Shown: positions 54,490-64,000 of the stretch, one piece after another
Layout: the number at the start of each line of letters is the position of its first letter
Position numbering within the stretch: the first letter of the stretch is position 1
Source of the DNA: Heliocidaris erythrogramma
Lineage: Eukaryota > Echinodermata > Echinoidea > Camarodonta > Echinometridae
Assembly: GCA_025617745.1 (NCBI GenBank)
Contig: CM046858.1
Coordinates: 47,505,197-47,569,196, forward strand
Direction: 5' to 3'
DNA length: 64,000 nt
The notes under the pieces: generated by a model
Told to the model about the DNA's origin: nothing
Databases searched by the model: none
Seen by the model: the letters and a program-made list of their open reading frames with translations, nothing else
Made by a program: the position numbers and the translations under genes

Positions 54490-57000
54490 TCTTTGAAATT
54501 CTTGCGGCAATGAATTCTAATAAACTCTTGCCCTTAGGTGTGATTATAACTTCTTCCACGGTCAATGACGGTACTTTGAAGTTTGAGGATGAAAGATCTC
54601 GCTCTCCGCTGAAGTTTGGCATTTTCCGTTTCGTGAGTTACTTTTTTTTTATCAATATTTTGGCATTGCCGTGCTGCCGCGGTGATATATAATAAATGTT
54701 ATTAAAAACATATATAACCTTTAAAATTTATGTCATATAGTTCAGATTATTTAAAATGTAATTTAGTGTTTGAATGTTTATATTTATTAAATAAATTTAG
54801 AATTAAACTGGTTATTGAGAATCAAATTGACAATTATCAACTTGGCAATGCGCACTACTAGTATACCAAGTCGTGAAAAGGGCCCTTTTCACGATCTTGT
54901 GACTATACTAGTGACCAAAGAGTTTAAATACGAAGAGTGCCCAGTCCCCATATAAAACACGCGCATATATTGTGGTACATGTAGTAGTATTAGTATTTAT
55001 TTATCTTTCTTCAGTAGCATTGTACAATACAGATCATACAATTGTACATTACATTTTATAAATAGCAGGAAAAGAGAAGAGAGATGAGGTGACCAGGAGA
55101 AGCAGAGCTTGTAAATTGGGTCCCTCAGAAGAATATAGCAAATTACTTTGTATAAAAAAAGTGACTTAATCGGCCGAGAGAAGGAAAGGTTATAGTCTTT
55201 ATCAAGATGTTTCAGGTACATTTATATTTTCTTTATTTTTTCTTCCTTTTCTGTACATCGCTTTTGGTAAAGCCGTAAAAGGGCATAATCTTGTCCCTTC
55301 AAATACAAACGTATACCCCAAAACAGATAGGAATCAACTCTAACTGCACCAGGGAGGAGAGTGAGAGAGATAGAGAGTTGGGAGGGGAGCTAGGAGAGAT
55401 GTTTGTATTTTTGTTATTTGCTGTGAAATTTCTATTAATATTTATGTTCCCTGATACTGATAGCTCTCTATATGACCAAACACTGCGATATCTGACGGGA
55501 ATGTCGAGAAAAGTTATTTTTGAAAAATAATAAAATGCTATCTTTATTTTTCTATTAAATCAGAATATTTAATTTGATATGACTTATGGAAATTATAGGG
55601 ACTATAGACCTATAATGTAAATTTATTGGCCTATTCTGTTAAAAGTCAAGACAGAAAAGACTTTAACAAAAAAAAGATTGCGTGCGAGCAATTCCTTATA
55701 TGAATATAAAGAATAAATTAAGAGTGGCGTATCCAAGATTATCTTATTTTTATTGGTAGCGTATCCAGGAATGCACGTGCCCCTATGTGCCAGCCAAAAC
55801 CACATCTGACATATCTTAGTTACACATCGAATGAAAGGAAATAATGTGTACCCCCCCCCCCCCCCTCCCCCGGCACAGAAAGAATCTGAAAAATGTGATA
55901 ACTTTTTCTCTTTGCTTGTCCTAATATTCAAAATAGAATGTATCTGACGACTTTTTGTTCGTCAGGCGTGAGCCCCCCCCCCCCCCTGCATTCCTGGATA
56001 CGCCACTAATATAAATAACTTGCGGTAAATTATTTGTAATATTCTGCTGTGGCAATCTGAGACGACAGGTGAAGAAAACAGTATAGGGGCTTGCTCCGAA
56101 GCCCTCACCAACGCAATATGCATGGCCTAATTGCTACCTATTTTATACGAAAGGGGGGGGGGGATGGCCTCCGTGTTTTGAATTGAATTAACTAGTAACC
56201 AACAATAGCAGCTGATGATATATTACCAGTCATATTCTGTCTTTGTAGGAATATCCCATTGCAAGTTTGCCCCCTCCCCCAGCTCTCTTTGTCTCTCTCT
56301 CTCTCTTTCTCCTTTCCCTCCCCCTCTCACAGGCTTTCATTTTCTCATGCTCTTACTCTCTCTTGCAACCGATCTGTAAAAATGACTCCAATTGAGATGA
56401 GGACAAAATAATGATCTCTAATTGTGTTTTGTCCAATCTTTCAATTTAATGAGATCGACCACCAACACTATGGAGTCCTATTCTTCACATCCATGACAGA
56501 ATAGCAGAGGCGGATCCAGGGGGGGGGGGGGTGGCGAATCGGCCGCGGCCCCCTTTTTGAAACCCAATTGGCATACGGGCTCTTGCCTAAAGTGTGAATA
56601 AAACCGGATCGAGCACCAAATTTAGTTTGGGAGCCCACGAGGCTCCGAGAAAACCCACCCCGCAAGACTGACGTGGCGGTCCGGGCATGGATCAGATTTA
56701 GGGGGCTTTTTTATTGTCCCCCCTTTTAGAACTGATAACTTTTTTTTTTTGCTTGTCAGAGTATTATGGAGGAAAACTGGACCCCATAAAATATGATACC
56801 CCATCCCTCCACTGAGCGACTTGGAGGGCTGGCGAGAAGAAAAAAAAATCTTGCCTCGGGCAGACGTACGTCTGCTACATGGTCGTCTGCTAGCGCACGA
56901 TCTCATTGGATGTCGTCGATCTCACGTGATCGGTACACGCCCACATTAGGTCATCAATAACAAACTTCGGAATTCATGTGTAATAGAGCAAATCATTTTT
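54490..57000. other. NOX 5' UTR and upstream DNA, no further gene
   Basis: Immediately above 54490 is NOX 5' leader and promoter DNA without an obvious TATA box. Beyond it are AT-rich DNA, C runs at 55852-55865 and 55973-55986, a MITE at 55755-56009 and G runs at 56152 and 56519. Confidence 0.5.
55755..56009. repeat. MITE with AGCGTATCCAGGAATGCA ends
   Basis: TAGCGTATCCAGGAATGCAC at the left, TGCATTCCTGGATACGCCAC at the right; two poly(C) runs inside. Confidence 0.7.
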
Positions 57001-57012
57001 TTTTTTTTGGTC

Positions 57013-58330
57013 AAAAGCATGCATATTCCCGGGGGATTTGTGCGGTCTTTATTGGGCCCATCGAGCCTTAAAGGGATACTCAACCGCAGATTGTGGACGT
57101 TTCAATGCCGCGAGAGGGCACCGTGATCGTTACCTGATCATGCCGTTGCCCCGCGGCGCGCAAACCTCGGATAGACTGGTCGCCGCACAAACATGCACGC
57201 TCCGCCTGAGCTCGAGCTCTCGTGCGAGATTCGGTCGGCTTCGTGCAGTCGAAATGTAATCCCACTTAGTACAACGGACGCGTTCGACGCACAAACTTTG
57301 TGTACAAGTGAATGGGGCTTACGCAATCCTGACTTTCCCCACGGCCGCCCGGTGGCGTATCCCTTTAATTATACCCTTTCGGAGCTTTAATGCAAATCAC
57401 ATTTTTCATAATTTCAAATAAATAGGGGAATTAAAATCATTTCAAAATCCCTCTTTTCATGTGTTACTCTATATGGGAGCTGGTAGGCCAAAAGCATGCA
57501 TATTCCCGGGCATTTATGGGGGGTTTACTGGACTCATCGAGCCTTAATTATACCATTTCAGAGCTTTAAATTTCATGTAAATTAAATTTTTCACAATTTC
57601 AAATAAATAGGGGAATTAAAATTATTTCAAAATCCCTCTTTTCATGTGTTACTCTATATGGGAGCTGGTATATAGGCCAAAAGCATGCATATTCCCGGGG
57701 ATTTATGCGCGGGTTTACTGGAGTCATCAAGCCTAATTATACCTTTTCAGAGCTTTAAATTTCATGTAAATCACATTTTTACATTTTCAAATAAAGACAA
57801 AGGGAATTATAATCATCCTAAAATTCCTTGTTTTCGCGTGTATACCTATATGGCAGGACAGGCGAGACATTTTTGGTCAAAAGCATGCATATTCCCGGGG
57901 ATTTATGGGGGGGGGGGGGGTCTTTTCAAAAGTGAGCCTTCGCTAAGCTTTTTCAAAGCCTCAAATTACATGTTAATCACATTTTTTATATTATCAAATA
58001 ACAATTATGGGAATTATAATCATCCTATAAAAATTCCTTGTTTTCCTGTGTAAACCTATATATGGCAGGCGACACTTTTTGGGGGGTCACAAAGCATGCA
58101 TATTCCGGGGCATTTATGCGGGTCCCTTCCACTGTTTGAGCCTTCATTGAGCTTTTTCAGAGTCTCAAATTACTTATAAGCCACATTTGCACTACATTCA
58201 AGGTAATACTAGAGGAATTATCATTCTTAAAATCCATGTTTTCACGTGTTAAGGGTTAACCCTAGGGCAGATGACTCTGTCAAAATACAGGCATGATCCC
58301 GGGGATTCATAGGCATAGCAGCATTTATTG
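57013..58330. repeat. Tandem array, ~190-210-bp unit, about six copies
   Basis: The landmark AAGCATGCATATTCCCGGGG recurs at about 57013, 57487, 57676, 57876, 58087 and (decayed) 58280. Each unit also has ATTATACC...TCAGAGCTTTAA and a CCTTGTTTTC/CCTCTTTTCA word. The first unit is interrupted by a TTAA element. Confidence 0.85.
57068..57368. mobile_element. TTAA-bounded element, family C copy 2, inside the tandem array
   Basis: TTAAAGGGATACTCAACCGC at the left, GGTGGCGTATCCCTTTAA at the right. Reverse-complement relative of 6640-6926. Confidence 0.8.
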
Positions 58331-58531
58331 ACAATAGAGGTTCAAGAAATGTTTTTTGAACTATCCATCCTTTCTCTCGTGCAAAAATCAGACTTGAAAA
58401 AGATAGAGTAAGATATGAAATATTAAGAAAAATGTACTACGGAAGTAGGTGCGAGTAATCTGTCTTGATACTATTAAAAGTCTTTGCTGGCGACCTTACA
58501 ACATACTGTGTAGACGTACGTACGTATACGG

Positions 58532-58539
58532 TATATATA
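58532..58539 (+). promoter_or_regulatory. TATA box of candidate plus-strand gene
   Basis: TATATATA about 30 bases upstream of a plausible start region (58560s), preceding the signal-peptide exon at 58687. Confidence 0.4.
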
Positions 58540-58686
58540 GGTAGCGGTAGTGCAGTTCCCAAATTAGCGCTAAGCAGCACAGAAATTTGAAGAGTCGATT
58601 GATATATCATAAGGACTGTAACGTGTGATATCATCAATTAAGTTACTATTTATTTTTCTACGGAATACGTATCAAAAGCTGACAGG

Positions 58687-58735
58687 ATGGGTCTGAGATC
58701 GTTATTTTTTGCTTCTTCTTTGATGCTTGTTTTGG
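58687..58735 (+). CDS. Candidate first exon of a secreted or membrane protein gene
   Basis: ATG opens MGLRSLFFASSLMLVL, a basic-then-hydrophobic segment like a signal peptide, and stops at a consensus donor GTGAGT in phase 1. Phase-1 introns right after signal peptides are common. A TATA box lies ~150 bp upstream. No following exon was recognised before 64000, so the gene's identity is unknown. Confidence 0.45.
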
Positions 58736-59225
58736 GTGAGTATAGCCTTTGGAGCTGCAGTGACTCGTAGTCGTATCATGGTGCTGCGCTGCATTGCGCC
58801 TTGGCCAGCCCGCCCGGGCTGGGAATATGGGGGAAGCAGCGCAAGAGAGGAGGCAGTCGTGAATCGAGTCGTCACTCAATCAGAGCAGTAGGTCCATGCT
58901 AATATAAGACTAAGAGTCAGATGCTAGATGCAGCACTGCACTGCAAAGCTACACTGCAAAGCTACAACATGAAACTGTTATTGTTGTGTTGTTGTTTTTG
59001 TCAGTTTAGTCTTTACAGTGCACTTGTTATCGCAAAATGAGGGAAAAGAATTAATTCACAAGTAAAGTCATGAAAGTAGGCCTAACTGCGCTGACAAAAA
59101 GTTGGAAAAGAAAAGGTGTATTTTTGTTTTTTATTTTCATATTTTGCCTTTTTTTGATGAACATTATTAATTCTTTTCTTGGTAAAATCAAGTGAATTGC
59201 GATGGGGTTAACATGATTACTATTG

Positions 59226-59393
59226 CAGTGGTGGATCTACATAGGCCTAGGGGGAAAACCGGCCCGTGCCCCCTCTTTTGAAACCCAACTGGCATACCTT
59301 ACAGTAAGTACACAATTACAAAAAAATACCCCCTTAATTGTGCACTTTTCCGGCTCTATGCCCCCTATTTTACAAAATCCTGGATCCCCCCTG
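59226..59393. repeat. GTGGATCTAC/GGATCC-ended MITE
   Basis: CAGTGGTGGATCTACATAGG at the left, CTGGATCCCCCCTGC at the right; CCCTCTTTTGAAACCCAA is shared with the repeat at 56507-56580. Confidence 0.55.
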
Positions 59394-59959
59394 CTATTGA
59401 ATTATAAAAAAAAAATTATCCATCTTATCCATATTGCACTGTTTGCAGTATTATTAACACATGAAGCCATGATAATTGATATGAGCTTCTTTTTTTTCTC
59501 GCTATTGTCGAATTGTCTTGATGAGTGAGTAACGAAGATACACCAACAACAAGGCGGAATGTACTTCAACTTCAAGAGAAGGAGAAGGAGAAGAAGAGTG
59601 TTTCATGGACATAGGCCTACTACGGTCACATTTTCAGGAGGGGGGCGGGGCATGACACCTCTTACCCAAATTCCAAACAATGAATGAGTGAAGTGAGCAA
59701 GAAAAAAAACACTTTTTGTCTTTATTTATAGTAAAAATGTTATTTTGTCTGCACGGTACACTACGTAAGACGTAAGAATTATATGTGTGTGGCACCTTAA
59801 GCACTGCCCAATTTTAGGCATTTCACTGCTCAAGACCATCTTTTTTCTAAATTTTACAATTTTACTCGCTGCCCAAATATTCAGTCGAGGCACCACTGCA
59901 CTCTACCCGAATATGAGGTGAAGTGTGCCAGAATCACGGGCGTAGACACGCATAATTGT

Positions 59960-60580
59960 ATCCCCCGAACTAGTGTTCGGGGATACTATGGATTTGGCAT
60001 CGTCGCGCCGCGTCCGCATCCGCCGCAGAGATTTTCTTGTGAGCGCTCTACTGGCTGCAGTTTTTGTCGGATCACCTTCAAATTTCACATGGAGGTGCAT
60101 TATGGTAAGATGAAGATGCCTATTGTTTTTGGTGTGGGTGGAGTCATCGTTGCCATGGTAACCATATTTTTAAAAGAAATAGTAAAGATTTTCTTGTGAG
60201 CGCTCTACCGGCTGCAGTTCTTGTCGGATCATCTTCATATTTCGCATGGTGGTGCATTATGGTAAGATGAAGATGCCTATTGTTTTTGGTGTGGGTGGAG
60301 TCATCGTTGCCATGGTAACCATATTTTTAAAAGAAATAGTAAAGAATTTCTTGTGAGCGCTCTACCGGCTGCAGTTTATGTCGGATCACCTTCAATTTCA
60401 AAACAACTAAAAAATGACAAAAGTACAAAAAGGTCAAATTTGTCAGCAGTGATACCCGAGGTCCCAAACTGCCACTTTATCCATTTCAGTCACAACATTG
60501 ATTCAAATGGGGGATGGGTAACGGGTTCGGGGGATACATGTACTCGGACTGGTCCCCCCCTCCGAGTGCTCTAGTTATCC
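59960..60580. repeat. Repeat element with ~165-bp tandem duplication and X-box motif
   Basis: Bounded by GAACTAGTGTTCGGGGATAC and GGGTTCGGGGGATACATG. Inside, a ~165-bp unit starting TTTCTTGTGAGCGCTCTAC is present twice plus a partial third copy. Each full unit contains GTTGCCATGGTAAC, a perfect RFX X-box-type palindrome. Confidence 0.8.
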
Positions 60581-61189
60581 ATTGTTAGTGGGGGGATGAT
60601 CGATTCATCATCCCCCCCCCCCCCCACTAACAATAGAAAGTGTGTTCGTATCTACGCCACTGGCCAGAATATAAGAAATCTAAAACTTATCTACAATATA
60701 AGGAATCAGAAAGACCGCCTCCTGCTCACGTTTGAGAGACATAGAGAATACTTGTATTCCTAAGACGCCCTCGAATTGCACCTCGAGCGGGCTTGTCAGG
60801 ATAACGTTGTAAAATCAGGGCAGGAGTGGCGGTCCTGCATGGTATCCTGGAATCTGTACTTTTCTAACTAAAAGTTATACCCACGGATCAACAAATACCG
60901 GTAAAGTATAACTGAAAAGAGCAATTTAGCAAGGCAATAATAGTCAAAATTGACTAGTTTGCCTATTTTAAAACAACAACAACAACATCTCGCAGGGGGG
61001 GGGGGGGGGGGGGGGGGGGGGGAGGGATTTTATACTAAATGAAAAGCAAGTGAGTTGTCCAACAAACTAACAAATACTCCTATCAATAATAAGCATACCG
61101 TACTAGTTATAAGATACAGAAATGTGACTGACGCATGCTATGCCTCTGTCATTTTATTCTGCCGCTAGGTGGTTTTCATTTAGGTGGTG

Positions 61190-62115
61190 AACTGCATCTT
61201 GTATGAAAGTAAGCCTGAGTCAAATCGATTGGTTAGCCGGTGTTCGATCGAAGACATCGAATCCCGATTTCGTTTTGGCAAAACCGGTGCATCGATTTGT
61301 AGTCCGCCAGATTTTTTACTACCGTAGCCACCATGAAAAAAGCAAATAAAAAAAGAAACTCCGTAACATACAGCATACTAGCAGAGAACGTGAAGGCGAC
61401 TTCAAACTGTTGGCTAACTTTCGCTAATTCGCTCGCGGAGGACGTCGCGCTTTACCTGTGCTTTCTCTATGGAAAAATCGTTTTGTCGTTACGAACTGAA
61501 GTTTACGATAATATTCTTGCACTCTCTCTGCATTGTCAATTTGACAATTGTATAATTGAACATGATAAATACGGGCATGAGTACGAGTGTACGCAATAAC
61601 TAATATCACACTCTCATCAAATTGGCAATTACTTCTTGGAAATGATCTGAAGCTGAATGAAGTCGAGTCATGAGCGACGAAAAGTTTATTTCGTATTGTT
61701 GTTTTTTTTTGCATCGAACAAACGTGTTCCATTCAGCTCTCCAAAGACAAAGTAAGATTATTAATTCTTTGAATTTGAATCATTGTTGGATGTGTCGACA
61801 ATGAGCATCGCTTCGTGCGACACTAGAGTGATATTTTGGCTAGCCATACGGACTAGAAACTTGAGCTTTTGGCTCGTCCGCTGTGATTTTTACTAGCCAT
61901 TGGCTAGCGGGCTATCGTTAATGTCGAGCAGCGAGAGCCCATACATATGCCCGCGATGCCAGCGGACCGGTCACCGGTGCATGGTGCATGCACTGCGTGC
62001 AACTCTGTTTTCACCGCCCATCATTTATCGATGCACCGGTATTCGATCGAATCAAAGCCGTCGAATCCCGGATTATGAAATATTCGATATGACTCAGGCT
62101 TATATGAAAGAGGCT
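61190..62115. repeat. Diverged inverted repeat pair, ~0.9 kb apart
   Basis: GAAAGTAAGCCTGAGTC and AAACCGGTGCATCGAT at 61205-61297 are mirrored by ATCGATGCACCGGT and GACTCAGGCTTATATGAAAG at 62026-62112. Probably the ends of a non-autonomous transposon. Confidence 0.55.
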
Positions 62116-62665
62116 TATGAGACTCTGAAATATTGGTGGGTGGATGTCAGAAGGAGCATCCTCCTCCAAGGCTACAACTTTAATGTTCTCAAGGAAAATA
62201 ATATAAGAAAGTTATTTTTCATTTGACTTCCATTCCATATATATTTCTTTAGTGAATCTTATGTTTGATATTACATTATGATACTTTATCATATTACATG
62301 TACATAGTGGCAGATCCAGGATTATGTAAGGGCACTTTTCTGACAAATTCAGGGCTTGCCCGTAACTTTTTTTAAGTGGCCAACAGGGCCACTTGAGCAT
62401 GAGATCCAGGGCCCGTGTTCTATAAACTACTTAAGAACTTTTCTCATCTTTCTTAAGAAAAATCTTAATCAAAATGCATATTTGGGTTAAGAATTTTGCC
62501 CCAAGTTTAAGTAATTTTTCTAATATTTTTTTCTAAACAAAAAGTTCTTAAATAGGGTTTGGTATTCAATAAAATTCAGAAATAAAAGATTAATAAGAAT
62601 TCTACCCTATATTTAAGCATCGTAGGGAGGATGTTTAAATGGTCTGCCGGGCTAATGCAGCACTG

Positions 62666-62735
62666 CAGCTTTAGATGGAATGAAAACATAAGGATGCGTA
62701 CGGCGTACCGCAGGTTTTAAGTTGACGTATTATAT
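62666..62735. repeat. 70-bp exact direct repeat, copy 1
   Basis: Begins CAGCTTTAGATGGAATG and contains GATGCGTACGGCGTACCGCA; identical to 62885-62954. Confidence 0.92.
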
Positions 62736-62884
62736 CTATATTAAATGAAAAACTGGCCACCGACATTATGATTGACATTGACAATGTTATGACAAGGGGA
62801 CAAGACTTGGAAATTGTGAATTAACAACAAACATACCTCTAACTTTATAGTTTTGTGTCCTTCTCTATTCTGTCCAGTTATATT

Positions 62885-62954
62885 CAGCTTTAGATGGAAT
62901 GAAAACATAAGGATGCGTACGGCGTACCGCAGGTTTTAAGTTGACGTATTATAT
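62885..62954. repeat. 70-bp exact direct repeat, copy 2
   Basis: Identical to 62666-62735, 219 bp downstream. Confidence 0.92.
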
Positions 62955-63733
62955 TCAGTTATATTCAGCTTCCAAATGTCAGAGTTATGTATATTTTTAA
63001 ACTGGTCTCTTCAACTTAAATGTACCCTTTGGCAAGCAAAACTAAGATTTGATAACAAATGTTATAAAATCTTTGTTTTAATTAAAGCTAGGTAAATGTA
63101 AGATATCATAATGAGCATTATACTTTGAGAGGTAATGAGGTCATGTTTTGAAAAAAAAAGAAAAGAAGTATTGTAATTTGTGATGAATTAAGAAGAAGTA
63201 CCGGTAACCGTGTCAAACCAAATAATGAAACTGAAAAGCACATGTCTAAAAATTAAAAAAGGTTGATTGAAACCTTTGTTGTAGGACCCTTATTACAGTA
63301 CATGTCTCATTTGAAAGGTACTGGAAAGTCTAACAAATTATTGTCCTGTATTGAGGGTTCTCCAACATATCATGTAGGCATTATACATGTACAGTACATG
63401 CACCCGGTAGGTACCGGTAACTACCGGGTAATTTAAATTAACAGGAAAGTTCATTTATAGAAATCTCCCTGGAAGACAATCTTGAACATAACCCACTTTC
63501 ATTTTCTTGCGTCACTGCATCAATAGTCTTATTCAGGCTTTTACCAATATAGCCGAAGTGTAAATATTTGATTAACAGCCTACATAAATCTAGTGCTAGA
63601 ATTATGCACAGTATATGCATTCTATAAGATGTGTGTGATACAGATAGCGTTTTGGCTTGACATTTAGAAATATGAAAGCAGTATGAGTGCAAACACTTGA
63701 GCTGTTGTACAACCATGTCAGAAAGTGAAACCC

Positions 63734-63819
63734 TTTAACCCATTGCCTACGGGAACCGGGTAGCTCCTGGTATTAAGCCTATGGGATTGAGAAAAAATTC
63801 AGTAGTCAACGGGGGTTAA
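63734..63819. repeat. Short version of the TTAACCCATTGCCTACGGG MITE
   Basis: Same two ends as 10177-10662 with most of the interior missing (86 bp versus ~486 bp). Confidence 0.6.
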
Positions 63820-64000
63820 TTTATGAATGTGTAGGGCAAAGGTTGAGATAAAAAGATGGAGGAGAAACAGAGAGAGAGAGAGAAAGAAAGACAGAGAAAG
63901 AGAGAGGGGAGACAATGTTCCCATTCTGATAATATCATTATTGTAAGTATGATTATAATGCTACTGGGAATTGCAAGTTTGGGAAAGAACTTGACTTTTA

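Larger units (their letters stand above)
58736..64000. other. Region downstream of the candidate exon; repeats, no further gene supported
   Basis: Either intron of the plus-strand gene or intergenic. Contains the repeats listed separately, a 26-G run at about 60997-61022, GA-rich sequence at 63855-63910, and AT-rich DNA. Open frames at 61333-61599 and 61900-62226 lack known motifs; the second lies partly in an inverted repeat. Confidence 0.5.

Noticed and set aside
59918-60199. 93-codon frame in the tandem repeat
   Set aside because: Falls within duplicated repeat units with no conserved protein features.
61333-61599. 88-codon frame starting with a basic segment
   Set aside because: No known motif; lies between inverted-repeat arms; could not be supported as a gene.
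61900-62226. 108-codon frame with CPRC and other Cys residues
   Set aside because: Its first half lies in a diverged inverted repeat and there is no recognisable domain or splice support.
63438-63716. 92-codon minus-strand frame
   Set aside because: No domain, no splice or promoter context; AT-rich chance frame.

Overview
The window looks like nuclear DNA of a marine deuterostome invertebrate, most likely a sea urchin. Genes are split into short exons with GT-AG introns. AT-rich introns are full of small inverted-repeat transposons, poly(G)/poly(C) runs and microsatellites. There is a Penelope-like retroelement, CR1/L2-like LINEs and a tRNA-derived SINE remnant. No bacterial or organellar signature is visible. 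The taxon is an inference from gene and repeat style; no species marker was identified.

Two protein-coding genes were assembled exon by exon, both on the minus strand. (1) Positions 1-20250: the first 19 coding exons (about 916 residues) of an axonemal outer-arm dynein heavy chain of the DNAH5/DNAH8 group. Its start codon is at 20250 and the rest of the gene lies off the left edge. It includes an 18-nt microexon. (2) Positions 32588-54489: a complete NADPH oxidase of the NOX1-3 (NOX2/CYBB-like) type, 14 coding exons and about 572 residues, with both haem histidine pairs and the FAD and NADPH motifs. Its first exon (18 codons) is separated from exon 2 by an 8.8-kb intron packed with transposons. 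A third, tentative gene start is on the plus strand at 58687: a signal-peptide-like first exon behind a TATA box. No later exon was found in the window.

The rest is mobile and repetitive DNA. Between the genes (20.3-32.5 kb) are a LINE 3' fragment, two kinds of fold-back array built from short motifs, an exact 28-bp x 5 tandem repeat, a 5'-truncated Penelope-like element (27428-28980) flanked by inverted copies of its own 3' end, and a 1-kb TTAA-bounded inverted-repeat element. NOX intron 1 holds a LINE inserted in one copy of a ~690-bp repeat, a Penelope 3' fragment, and a 3.3-kb doubly nested palindrome. NOX intron 13 shows a three-level transposon nest whose empty site can be read from a related copy in a dynein intron. 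NOX intron 3 holds, antisense to the gene, a sequence with a complete hammerhead-ribozyme core, homologous to the ends of the Penelope-like element. Upstream of NOX (54.5-64 kb) are a ~190-bp tandem array, tandem ~165-bp repeats carrying a perfect RFX-type X-box palindrome, and several inverted-repeat elements.

The two genes have separate roles (ciliary motility and superoxide production); nothing suggests they act together. The most distinctive signals are the hammerhead-like motifs tied to Penelope elements, the nested palindrome, and the nested-insertion histories.
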